Source of the DNA: Nakamurella sp. | GTDB taxonomy: Bacteria; Actinomycetota; Actinomycetes; Mycobacteriales; Nakamurellaceae | Direction of reading: 5' to 3' | DNA: 37,358 nucleotides | NCBI GenBank assembly: GCA_017882715.1 | Contig: JADGOY010000016.1 | Coordinates: forward strand, 1-37,358 | Shown here: in pieces, positions 15,600-22,719 of the stretch | Position numbering within the stretch: the first letter of the stretch is position 1 | Layout: every line of letters begins with the position of its first letter | Notes under the pieces: generated by a model | The model's input: the letters and a program-made list of their open reading frames with translations, nothing else | The model's database searches: none | What the model was told of the DNA's origin: nothing | Translations under genes and position numbers: made by a program

Positions 15600-16943
15600 T
15601 CACCCCGGGGCAGGCGACCCCGACGGCAACCACCCCCGCTCGAGGGCGCGCATCACGGCGGCAGTCCGGTTGGTCGTCCCGGTCTTCCGCAGCAATGCGC
15701 CGACATGTTTCTCGACTGTCTTCGGCGAGATCACCAGCGCCTTGGCGACCGACCGGTCGGTCAACCCCCGCGCCAGCAACCCGGCGACCTCCTGCTCCCG
15801 CGGGGTGAACGGGGACGGGTCAGGTTCGGCGCGCTGTGTCGACGCGGTGTGAGTCGAACTGCTGCGGTTCGAGGCGCTGTCGTTCGATCCGATGTGGGGC
15901 GACCCGAAGTGGCGCGACCCGAAGTGGCGGGACCCGAAGTCGGGCGACCCGAAGTGGCGGGACCCGAAGTCGGGCGACCCGAAGTGGCGGGACCCGAAGT
16001 CGGGCGAACCGCCGTGAGTCGACCAACTGCGGGTCGATTCTCGAGGTGTCGCTTCTCCGAGGGTGGCCTCGTAAGGCAGGTCCGCGCGCACCAGCGTTCC
16101 CCAGCCGGCGACGTGTTCGACGCTCACTCCCCCGCCCGTACTGTCGACAAGCTCCTGCCAGCCGTGGTCGCCCAAGCCCGCCTGATGGATCGAGGCGCCG
16201 CCGGGCGGGTCGGCCGCGTCGTCGTAGACGAGTAACCGCAGACCATCGGCCCGGTGCACGACCGCGACATGCAGCCGGGCCGTCGGTTCGCGTCGAGCCG
16301 CGGCACGTTCGGCCAACGTCACGAGGTCCAGGGCTACTCCGGCGACCGACGGTGCCACCGGACGGGCCCGGCCGACCTCGGTGACGACGGTGCGCAGTCC
16401 GTCGACGGCGGCGTCCTGCCGTCGATACTCCCGGATCATGTTGGCCAGCGACGGGTCGCTCGCTCCCGCCTTGACAATGCCGGGCGCTGCCAGCTGCGTG
16501 AGCAGCTCGAGGCTGTCGACCTCCTGCGCGGTGAATCGCCGTTCTCGGCCGGCGAAGGTGACGTTCACCCCGATGACGTCCCCACGCCACCAGATCGGGA
16601 CGGCGACCACCGCGCCGCGGCCGGCCGGGTGGCCGTCCGGCAGGTGCCCGGCCGAGATCTCCTGATAGCTGCTCAGCACCACCGGCCGGCGCCGCGCGAC
16701 GACCTGTCCGGTGACTCCCTGGTCCAGCGGGAACGTCTGGCCCAGCTGGCAGGAGGCGCCACGCTCGGCCATCTTGGTGTAGTGCTCTCGCGGCGAATCG
16801 ACGAGTGAGATGCTGCCTGCGACCGCTCCCAGCAGGTCACCACTGCGGGTGAGCAGGCGACGAAGAAACGGCGAGAGTCGGAGGTCGGAGTAGAACTCGG
16901 CCGCGACCAGGTCGAGCTCCAGCCCGAGCTGTTGTTGCCTCAT
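15600..16943 (-). CDS. GAF-domain LuxR-type transcriptional regulator with repeat linker
   Basis: A 447-residue predicted regulator. Residues about 20-155 form a GAF-like sensor (GDLLGAVAGSISLVD, LDQGVTGQVVARRRPVVLSS, VVAVPIWWRGDVIGVNVTF). Residues 165-290 resemble a degenerate histidine-kinase region ending in a GHKL-like tail (HGWQELVDSTGGGVSVEHVA, GWGTLVRADLPYE) without clear catalytic motifs. A linker of 5-residue repeats (GSPDF/GSRHF) follows at about 312-347, then a LuxR helix-turn-helix (FTPREQEVAGLLARGLTDRS, PKTVEKHVGALLRKTG). The start ATG 16943-16941 lacks a good Shine-Dalgarno. It lies 332 bp upstream of the aldolase operon on the same strand and is a reasonable candidate for its regulator, by position only. 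Confidence 0.8.
   Translation of the reverse strand: MRQQQLGLELDLVAAEFYSDLRLSPFLRRLLTRSGDLLGAVAGSISLVDSPREHYTKMAERGASCQLGQTFPLDQGVTGQVVARRRPVVLSSYQEISAGHLPDGHPAGRGAVVAVPIWWRGDVIGVNVTFAGRERRFTAQEVDSLELLTQLAAPGIVKAGASDPSLANMIREYRRQDAAVDGLRTVVTEVGRARPVAPSVAGVALDLVTLAERAAARREPTARLHVAVVHRADGLRLLVYDDAADPPGGASIHQAGLGDHGWQELVDSTGGGVSVEHVAGWGTLVRADLPYEATLGEATPRESTRSWSTHGGSPDFGSRHFGSPDFGSRHFGSPDFGSRHFGSRHFGSPHIGSNDSASNRSSSTHTASTQRAEPDPSPFTPREQEVAGLLARGLTDRSVAKALVISPKTVEKHVGALLRKTGTTNRTAAVMRALERGWLPSGSPAPG
15901..16005. repeat. In-frame 15-bp tandem repeat in the GAF-LuxR gene
   Basis: Seven 15-bp units alternate between GACCCGAAGTGGCGG and GACCCGAAGTCGGGC, so the higher-order period is 30 bp. They encode the GSRHF/GSPDF linker between the sensor region and the DNA-binding domain. 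All units are multiples of three and keep the frame. Confidence 0.92.
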
Positions 16944-17524
16944 CCGCGCTCGGGAATCGCCGGATGGCCGGCTCGACCGGTCAGCTCACCACGACCAGAC
17001 CATGACGGACAGTCGGAGACGCCGTCGGGCTGGCGGTCTGACTCCAGCGTCATGGATCCAAAGTAGGCCGGATCGCCGCGGCGATCGATAGTCCGCGGGA
17101 TCCAGCGTGCGATACCGCCGATTCGAGCCGCCGGGGAGTTCGAGGCGAGGACAACCGACCCGTGGGCGCCCGCCTGATGGGCCGATCGAGCTTTTCTTGG
17201 GTCAGCGAAGGGGCCGGTCCGCCGCGCTCCGGGGACCGCGGGACTTGCGGCAGCGGTGGCCGCGGCACGGAACGGAACGGGGCCGGGGTACGCGCATCGA
17301 TCGACGCCACGAGTGGTGCGGCCGCCCGCAACCGTGCCGCGCGCGAGGGAGACGGATATTCATGGCGCAGAATGCATCCGGCGCTGCCGGAGCGATTCGT
17401 CCGCAGTGAGGCGCGGCACATTTCCGCCGAATTGTTCGCACCCGATCATGCCCGGAGCAGGCGTGTTGCCGCGGAGGGTCCGCGCCGTAATCTGGCAGTG
17501 ACCCCACCGACACGGGCGAAAATG
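16944..17524. other. Divergent intergenic region, no gene recognised
   Basis: About 580 bp between the divergent GAF-LuxR gene and the unknown gene at 17607. Overlapping open frames run through it on both strands, but they are Arg/Ala/Gly-rich and match nothing recognisable. It must contain the GAF-LuxR promoter; no clear -10/-35 was found. Confidence 0.4.
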
Positions 17525-17554
17525 GTTAGCACTCTTAGGGTCTTGTGTGCTAAC
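17525..17554 (+). promoter_or_regulatory. CIRCE-like operator (HrcA-type inverted repeat)
   Basis: TTAGCACTC at 17526-17534 is a perfect CIRCE left half. After a 10-bp spacer comes GTGTGCTAA (17545-17553), matching GAGTGCTAA at 8 of 9 positions. Consensus CIRCE has a 9-bp spacer, so this is one base longer. The outer arms GTTAGCAC and GTGCTAAC are perfectly inverted. A second small palindrome, CACAATTGTG, follows at 17554-17563. The site lies 53 bp before the ATG of the gene at 17607. CIRCE is the binding site of the heat-shock repressor HrcA, normally before groES/groEL or dnaK. Confidence 0.6.
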
Positions 17555-17606
17555 ACAATTGTGATTCACCATGAACCATCCGGCCGGCCCGCGATGGAGG
17601 TTGACC

Positions 17607-18143
17607 ATGAACGATCCCGAGGCACCACCGTCAGTCGAAGTGTCACCGTTTCACGCCGATGGCCTGCTCAGTGGCTTCCTGGTGTCCGGCCGGTGGCCCG
17701 CCTCGACGATCGAATGGGCGCGTTTCCTGTTGCTGGCCGTCCGGGTCGCGAGTGTGCCCGGGATGCTGCACACCAGCACTGTCTTCCGGGTCCGGGAGGA
17801 ACTTCCGGACGAGCCGGCGCCCGGCACCGTTGGGCTGGTGATCGCGGAGGGCACGATCGTCGGAGAGAATGCCGTCAGCCCGGGACAGTTCGCCGCCCAT
17901 CAGCCGCCCGGACTGATCGTGCTGCATCCCCCGACCGAGATCCGCCCGTCGTTGCCGGAGTACGACGAAGTCGCCTCGGGCTGCGTGTTGCTGCCGGGTC
18001 TGCCCCACCTCGGCTTGGACCATCGCGCTGCATGGGTGGAGGCCGATCACCGCGGCAACGTGACCAGCATGATCAGCAGGGCCGGCATCAACGTCAACGA
18101 CGACGCGGACACAGCCGTGCTGGCGTTGTTCCTCGCTGCCTGA
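17607..18143 (+). CDS. Protein of unknown function behind a CIRCE-like site
   Basis: A 178-residue protein, not recognised. ATG 17607 has GGAGG at 6 bp spacing, better than the in-frame ATG at 17571, which has no ribosome site. It has no signal peptide or clear membrane helix. Stretches such as SGRWPASTIEWARFLLLAVR, PGMLHTSTVFRVREELP and CVLLPGLPHLGLDHRAAWVE look like a compact soluble domain with a mixed alpha/beta pattern and an acidic character. It stands alone between the CIRCE-like repeat and a tandem repeat whose first unit contains its stop codon. If the operator is real the gene would be heat-shock induced. Confidence 0.6.
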   Translation: MNDPEAPPSVEVSPFHADGLLSGFLVSGRWPASTIEWARFLLLAVRVASVPGMLHTSTVFRVREELPDEPAPGTVGLVIAEGTIVGENAVSPGQFAAHQPPGLIVLHPPTEIRPSLPEYDEVASGCVLLPGLPHLGLDHRAAWVEADHRGNVTSMISRAGINVNDDADTAVLALFLAA

Positions 18144-18261
18144 GTTCTGCCGGGCCTGAGTTCTGCCGGGCCTGAGTTCTGCCGGGCCTGAGTTCTGCCG
18201 GCCTGACTTCTGCCGGCCTGACTTCTGCCGGCCTGACTTCTGCCGGCCTGACTTCTGCCGG
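18139..18261. repeat. 15/16-bp tandem repeat starting at a stop codon
   Basis: There are eight units: three of CCTGAGTTCTGCCGGG (16 bp, 18139-18186), one CCTGAGTTCTGCCGG and four CCTGACTTCTGCCGG (15 bp, to 18261). The TGA of the unknown gene (18141-18143) lies inside the first unit, so every unit carries the same TGA. Confidence 0.92.
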
Positions 18262-18304
18262 CGGTCGCACCCACCGCGGCGGCACCGGAGTCCCCTGAAC
18301 TCAG

Positions 18305-18393
18305 CTTCCAGCGCGCGGATGAACTTGTGGTCTTTCGCCTCATCCGTCCCAGAATCGACGCGTTCATCCGCGCGCTGGAAGTTGATCCGCGCC
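18305..18393 (+). repeat. Dispersed palindromic element, copy C (perfect 20-bp inverted arms)
   Basis: The left arm CTTCCAGCGCGCGGATGAAC (18305-18324) is exactly the reverse complement of the right arm at 18362-18381, with 37 bp between. The right arm continues TTGATCCGCGCC, as in copies A and B. Transcribed, it would form a long hairpin. No open frame or transposase is inside, so it resembles a REP- or MITE-type element. Confidence 0.8.
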
Positions 18394-18431
18394 GGTCCGG
18401 ACGCGATGATCACTTCCAGCGCCGGGCGCAC

Positions 18432-18722
18432 TCAGATCCGCAGCAGCCCGTTCGGCGTCACAGAAACCGTGAAAGGTGTTGTGACGGAGACGATGTCGTC
18501 ATGTGTGCCGCTCGCGGAGAGCCGGTACGCGTCCTCGTGAAGCTCACAGATCTCGATCGACGGCACGCTGGGATCGACGATCCAGTACTGAGTCACGCCG
18601 CCTTCGGCGTATCGGGAGGACTTCACCGTACGATCGAATCGCACCGAGCTCGGGGAGAGGTCCTCCGGCAGCGTGTCGAGCAGATCGACCGTCCACTCGC
18701 CGACGACGAAAAGCCCGCCACG
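18432..18722 (-). pseudogene. Uma2-family (DUF820) nuclease-like gene with internal deletion
   Basis: The frame reads EWTVDLLDTLPEDL, which resembles the start of Uma2 proteins. It jumps directly to VRFDRTVKSSRYAEGGVTQY then WIVDPSVPSIEICEL, the C-terminal third of the family. The middle part, with the acidic residues of the PD-(D/E)XK-like core, is missing, and no ATG/GTG start precedes the first part before an in-frame stop at about 18723. It looks like a remnant of an about 190-residue gene reduced to some 95 codons. Confidence 0.6.
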
Positions 18723-18725
18723 ATC

Positions 18726-19332
18726 TCAACCGGGCTCGAGGGGAGGTGCAATCGTGCGAATGTTGCGGATGGAACCAGTCAGTACCTCATTCCCTCGAAC
18801 AGCGACCAGGCAGCGTGGTTGACCGTCGTTGGGATCCGTTGTTGCGAGCACCAGTACTTTGAGCCGACCCGAGACTTGCTCAAAGCTCAGATTCATGAGG
18901 CGCGACGCGGCCGCTTCACAGCCGGCCTGATCTTCAACCCGCCCCGGCAGGTGAGCCGATGTACTCACCCGTATGAGGTGAATCGCATCCAACGTCGACC
19001 GCCGCGCTCCGGTCGTCTCGACACAACCGAAAGGAATCTCCTGTCGATTCCTCGAGAATTCCTCGAATCGACGTCGTACGGTCAGCATCGTCGGCGCCCG
19101 AAACCAGGCAGTAGGTGACGCCGGCGTCGGCCGTCTCCACGACGAAACCGGCTCGGATGAGATCGAGTGCGCGGGATGGACCTCCTGACAACAATGCCCG
19201 CCATCCTCGACTTCGGTGATCCGCGAGCGCCTTACCGGGCTTCTTGTTCGGATCCGGAGCTTGCGACGACTTGTCGCCGGCATTGCCGGAATCGGGCACC
19301 TGTCCGCCCGAATGTTCGGGGTCACCGCCCAT
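18726..19332 (-). pseudogene. Septum-formation-domain-like protein, frameshifted
   Basis: The ATG at 19332-19330 overlaps the last base of the lipoprotein stop codon (TGATG), so translation is likely coupled. Frame one gives MGGDPEHSGG, ALDLIRAGFVVETADAGVTY and VGCDSPHTGEYIG, and stops at 18936-18934. The neighbouring frame continues without a gap: VEDQAGCEAAASRLMNLSFE, QVSGRLKVLVLATTDP, PRCLVAVRGNEVLTGSIRNI, ending at 18726. The CDxPHTGE motif, the later Cys and the PRC-x-VAVRG-x-VLTGS ending resemble septum-formation domain proteins of actinobacteria. The total length is 607 bases, one more than a multiple of three. It may be a true pseudogene, a sequencing error or a ribosomal frameshift; the shift lies near 18940-18960. 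Confidence 0.5.
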
Positions 19333-20144
19333 CAGGATACGGTCAGGCCTTCCACGACGACGACGACGCCTTGATTCGAGCACTTCGCTGGATCGAGTTG
19401 GAAGGCAATCTTCAGAGAATTCGCGTCGGTGACGTCTTCCTTGAATGGCTGAACGACATCGAATGCGACACCTTGGCTGTCGATTTTCGTGCCGTTCTTG
19501 ACGACATCCACGACGACGACGTCGTCCGAGGTCATGGAGTTGTTGGCCTGGCCGACTTTCATCTGCAATGTGCTGAAGCGATGGGCCAGTCGGAGTTCGA
19601 GCTGGACGCCGCTGCCACCGCAAGAGCTCAGCGTAGTCGCCATACCAAAAACGTTGCTGGTGTCGGAGATGTCGTACCGCTCCTCCTTCCATTCGCCGAC
19701 GGTCGAAAAGATGTCCGCCAGGCCCAGCGTTCGACCACTGGCGCTGGTTGGGACGACCTGGGGCCCATCGGTGGAATCCCCCGATCCCGGCTCACCGGTC
19801 AAGTCGGATGATGCGGCCGTTCGCGAACCGCTGGCGGAGGAACCGGTGGACGACGTCGACGTGCTCTTGGTGCTGATCGACGGCGAGGACGAGGGTGACG
19901 GTGACGGTGACGATGAGGACAGGGTCATCGAGCTGTCGGTCGTCGATGAGGAAGTCGGCGAGACCGACGAGGCAACCGATGCGACCGGAGTCTGCGCGGT
20001 CTGTGACCAACACCCCGCAATAGCGAGCAGAGCCGCGCCGCTGACGAAAATGGTGGCCACGGTGCCCAGGCGTCGCTGGGAACGAGTTGCATTCCGATCC
20101 GGCCGCCCCTGAACACTCGGCGACAGGCTGGACAACGAGTCCAT
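19332..20144 (-). CDS. Lipoprotein with Ser/Thr-rich linker and NPCBM-like C-terminal domain
   Basis: A 270-residue predicted lipoprotein. A charged N-terminus leads to a hydrophobic segment (about 28-44) ending in lipobox IAGC, with lipidated Cys45. A long Ser/Thr/Pro linker (about 50-135) would span the wall. Residues about 140-270 form a beta-rich domain (LADIFSTVGEWKEERYDISD, VQLELRLAHRFSTLQMKVGQ, VVVVDVVKNGTKIDSQ) that resembles NPCBM carbohydrate-binding modules. It may bind peptidoglycan or surface glycan. ATG 20144-20142 has GGAGGGG 7 bp upstream, inside a potential hairpin. It follows ftsQ by 188 bp, where ftsZ normally lies, and is coupled to the next gene. Domain assignment is moderate; the lipoprotein nature is clear. 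Confidence 0.72.
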   Translation of the reverse strand: MDSLSSLSPSVQGRPDRNATRSQRRLGTVATIFVSGAALLAIAGCWSQTAQTPVASVASSVSPTSSSTTDSSMTLSSSSPSPSPSSSPSISTKSTSTSSTGSSASGSRTAASSDLTGEPGSGDSTDGPQVVPTSASGRTLGLADIFSTVGEWKEERYDISDTSNVFGMATTLSSCGGSGVQLELRLAHRFSTLQMKVGQANNSMTSDDVVVVDVVKNGTKIDSQGVAFDVVQPFKEDVTDANSLKIAFQLDPAKCSNQGVVVVVEGLTVS

Positions 20145-20222
20145 ATGCTGACCCCTCCATTTGGCGTAGTGCAGCTTGCGCTACGCATGGAGGACGGCCC
20201 TACACGCCTCCATAATGGAGTT
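20145..20222 (-). promoter_or_regulatory. Leader with alternating complementary segments that can bury the Shine-Dalgarno site
   Basis: On the plus strand CCTCCAT (20154-20160), ATGGAGG (20187-20193), CCTCCAT (20207-20213) and ATGGAG (20215-20220) alternate. In the minus-strand RNA the segment at 20160-20154 is ATGGAGG and contains the lipoprotein Shine-Dalgarno. It can pair with CCUCCAU at 20193-20187, extended by GCGUAG/CUACGC (20186-20181 with 20169-20164), hiding the ribosome site. The same CCUCCAU can instead pair with the upstream AUGGAGG at 20213-20207, freeing it. This is a mutually exclusive layout of riboswitch or attenuator type. No ligand or U-tract is evident, so translational control is the likelier mode. 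Function inferred. Confidence 0.5.
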
Positions 20223-20332
20223 GATATCACACCTATCCGGGTCTCCGGTAGCTCACTGTTAGATTCCAGTCGGTCATTCGCGCAGGCAGGGTTCGGTCCC
20301 TGCTGGCACTGCCAGGCCGCCACCTCAGCGGC

Positions 20333-21181
20333 TCAGCGCACGCTCACCAGTGTCGGATCCGAGATATTGTACGCCGTCCCCTGCTGCGCGAGCACCGCGG
20401 GCAATATCTCCATCTTCTGCGCGGAATCCGACGCCTCGCCCCAGATCACCGATCGCCCGTCGGTCAGCTTCAGCTCGATGTCGTAGGACGTGCGCGCCGA
20501 CAGATCCGCGACCTGCGAGCGGAAATCGGGCGTCAATGCGCCCACCACCGTCAATGCCGCGACGGTCGCCGGGTCGCTCACTCCGGGCGTCGCGAGCTTC
20601 ACCGTCACCAGGCCCGCCGGGGGCGTGTCGACCGCGAGGTAGGGATCGCCGGTGCTGTCCATCAACCAGAACCGCCCGTTGGCGGACGTGACCGCCAACG
20701 GGACCCGCGGGGTCACGGTCACGGCGAGGGTGGCCGGCCAATTTCGGGCGACCTCGACCTCGGCGATCTCAGAGATCGCGTTCACACGCTCGGCGACAGC
20801 GTCCAGGTCGACTCTGGCCAGCGGTGTGCCGACCGGAACATCGACGGCGCCGCGGACCTTGACGCTGACGGAATCAGTCGCGCCGGTGATGCTCACCGCC
20901 CGCACCCCGAGCAGCGGGCTGAAGAACACCGCGTACACCGCGCCGGTCATCAGCACGATCGCCAGCACCAAGGCGAGAATCCACGGCCAGCGACGGGGAG
21001 CCCACCGCGGATCGGTTGGTCCGGCCGTTACTGTTGGCTCGGCCGTTCCTGCTGGCTCGAAAGGTGCCTGCTCCCGGTGGGAGAACCTTCGCCGCAGCCG
21101 GGCTCGAATCCCCCGCCGCGTCGGTGCCGTTTCCGGTTCGGCGGTGGTACGCGGATTCCCGCCCGTCGTTGCGGTGCTCAC
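20333..21181 (-). CDS. ftsQ: Cell division protein FtsQ
   Basis: A 282-residue bitopic divisome protein. A cytoplasmic Arg-rich N-terminus (about 1-65) precedes one membrane helix (WILALVLAIVLMTGAVYAVFF, split here only for reading, about 70-90). The POTRA domain follows at once (LLGVRAVSITGATDSV, VPVGTPLARVDLDAVAERVN), then the FtsQ/DivIB domain (VEVARNWPATLAVTVTPRVP). GTG 21181-21179 overlaps the murC stop by 4 bp. FtsQ links early and late divisome proteins at the membrane. In most actinobacteria ftsZ follows; here it does not. Confidence 0.93.
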   Translation of the reverse strand: MSTATTGGNPRTTAEPETAPTRRGIRARLRRRFSHREQAPFEPAGTAEPTVTAGPTDPRWAPRRWPWILALVLAIVLMTGAVYAVFFSPLLGVRAVSITGATDSVSVKVRGAVDVPVGTPLARVDLDAVAERVNAISEIAEVEVARNWPATLAVTVTPRVPLAVTSANGRFWLMDSTGDPYLAVDTPPAGLVTVKLATPGVSDPATVAALTVVGALTPDFRSQVADLSARTSYDIELKLTDGRSVIWGEASDSAQKMEILPAVLAQQGTAYNISDPTLVSVR

Positions 21182-22719
21182 GGTGCCTCCAACAGGGTCA
21201 GCAGTTCCGGGCCGACAGTGGTGATGTCGCCGGCTCCCATGGTGATCACCACGTCGCCTGGTCGCGTCAGACTCGCCACGAATGACGCGGCCGATGCCCG
21301 ATCGGCGTGGTAGAGCACGGCAGACGTCGGATTCCCGACACGGACAGCGCGGGCGACCAACTCGCCGGTCACCCCGGGCCGCGGATCTTCCCGTGCCCCA
21401 TAAACGTCCAGTACCACAACGACATCCGCGCCGCCCAGCGCCACACCGAACTCGGCGGCGAAAGTTTCGGTGCGGGAGTAAAGGTGCGGCTGGAAGACCA
21501 CGATCAGCCGTCCGTGCCGGGAGTCGGTACGCGCGTCGGATTCCACCCCGATGACGGCCGAAACCGCCTGGGCCGTCGGCGAACCGAGCAACCGAGCAGG
21601 AAGGACGCCGCGGGCCGCGTGGATCTGCGCCGCCACCTCGGTCGGATGATGGGCGTAATCGTCGTACACGGTGACGCCGCCGGCAGTGCCCTTGAGCTCG
21701 AAACGCCGGCGCACCCCGGTGTAGGAGGCGAGCCCGTCCGCCATCTCCTGCGGGTCGACGCCCAGTTCCACCCCGGCTGCGAGCGCGGCCGCGGCGTTGA
21801 GCATCATGTGCTCGCCGGGCACCGACAGTCGCAGCAGAACCGGCTCGTGTCCGGGAAGACCTACGGTGGCAGTATTCTCGAGCGCCCCGGCCCCGGCCAC
21901 CGCAGGAGCTGGTACGCCCGGATCTCCGGTCGGCCGCACCCGCACGGACGCGGCCGGATCCGTCCCGTAGGTGATCACCCGGCGCAGCGACACTCGCCCG
22001 GCCAGTGCAGCGGTACCGCGATCGTCGACGCAGATCACCAGGAACCCGCCGGCCTCGATCCGGTCGACGAACTGGTCGAACACCGCCGTGTACGCCTCGG
22101 CAGTCCCGTGATGGTCGAGATGGTCGGGCTCCAGATTGGTGATCACCGCGCCGTGCGGCGTGAACGACAGGAACGAGCCATCGGACTCGTCGGCCTCCGC
22201 GACGAAGATGTCGCCGCTGCCGTGGTGTGCGCCGAGCCCGGATCCGGTGAGCTCGCCACCGATCGCGAACGACGGATCCAGACCGGCGTGCTGCAGGGCC
22301 ATGGTCAGCATCGACGTGGTCGACGTCTTGCCGTGGGTACCGGCAATGCAGACTCCGCGACGGCCGGACATCAACGCGGCCAACGCGTCCGCGCGCCGCA
22401 CCACGGGAATACCGCGTTCCCGGGCGGCGAGCACCTCCGGATTGTCCGGGCGCACGGCGGTGGACACCACGACCGCGGTCGGGCCACCGGGGAGCAGGTC
22501 CAGGTGCGCGGCGTCATGGCCGACCGCGGTGATCACGCCCCGAGCGGCAAGCCCGGTCACAACCGCGGAATCCCGTGCGTCCGACCCCGACACCGGGAGC
22601 CCGCGGTCGGCCAGGATCCTGGCGATACCGCTCATCCCAGCGCCGCCGATCCCGACCAGGTGCGCACGTTCGAGCGAGACACCCTGCGCCGTCACCGGTC
22701 CCGCCGCCGCGGCGATCAC
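21178..22719 (-). CDS. murC: UDP-N-acetylmuramate--L-alanine ligase
   Basis: A 513-residue cytosolic Mur ligase adding the first residue, L-Ala, to UDP-MurNAc. The UDP-binding Rossmann start is [14 protein letters not shown] (24-37), the ATP loop GTHGKTSTT (127-135), and later motifs include [19 protein letters not shown] and [11 protein letters not shown] (the Mur ligase HHP signature). Length is slightly above the usual 460-490, owing to Ala/Pro-rich inserts near 270-285. GTG start 22719-22717 overlaps the murG stop by 4 bp. Confidence 0.95.
   Translation of the reverse strand: MIAAAAGPVTAQGVSLERAHLVGIGGAGMSGIARILADRGLPVSGSDARDSAVVTGLAARGVITAVGHDAAHLDLLPGGPTAVVVSTAVRPDNPEVLAARERGIPVVRRADALAALMSGRRGVCIAGTHGKTSTTSMLTMALQHAGLDPSFAIGGELTGSGLGAHHGSGDIFVAEADESDGSFLSFTPHGAVITNLEPDHLDHHGTAEAYTAVFDQFVDRIEAGGFLVICVDDRGTAALAGRVSLRRVITYGTDPAASVRVRPTGDPGVPAPAVAGAGALENTATVGLPGHEPVLLRLSVPGEHMMLNAAAALAAGVELGVDPQEMADGLASYTGVRRRFELKGTAGGVTVYDDYAHHPTEVAAQIHAARGVLPARLLGSPTAQAVSAVIGVESDARTDSRHGRLIVVFQPHLYSRTETFAAEFGVALGGADVVVVLDVYGAREDPRPGVTGELVARAVRVGNPTSAVLYHADRASAASFVASLTRPGDVVITMGAGDITTVGPELLTLLEAP

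Noticed and set aside
17162-18175. A 337-codon plus-strand frame overlapping the unknown gene
   Set aside because: It is in a different frame from the gene with a good ribosome site, is Arg/Ala-rich and crosses the CIRCE-like repeat.
20154-20193. Rho-independent terminator after ftsQ
   Set aside because: The hairpin is not followed by a T-run on either strand and its 3' arm contains the next gene's Shine-Dalgarno, so a translational role fits better.
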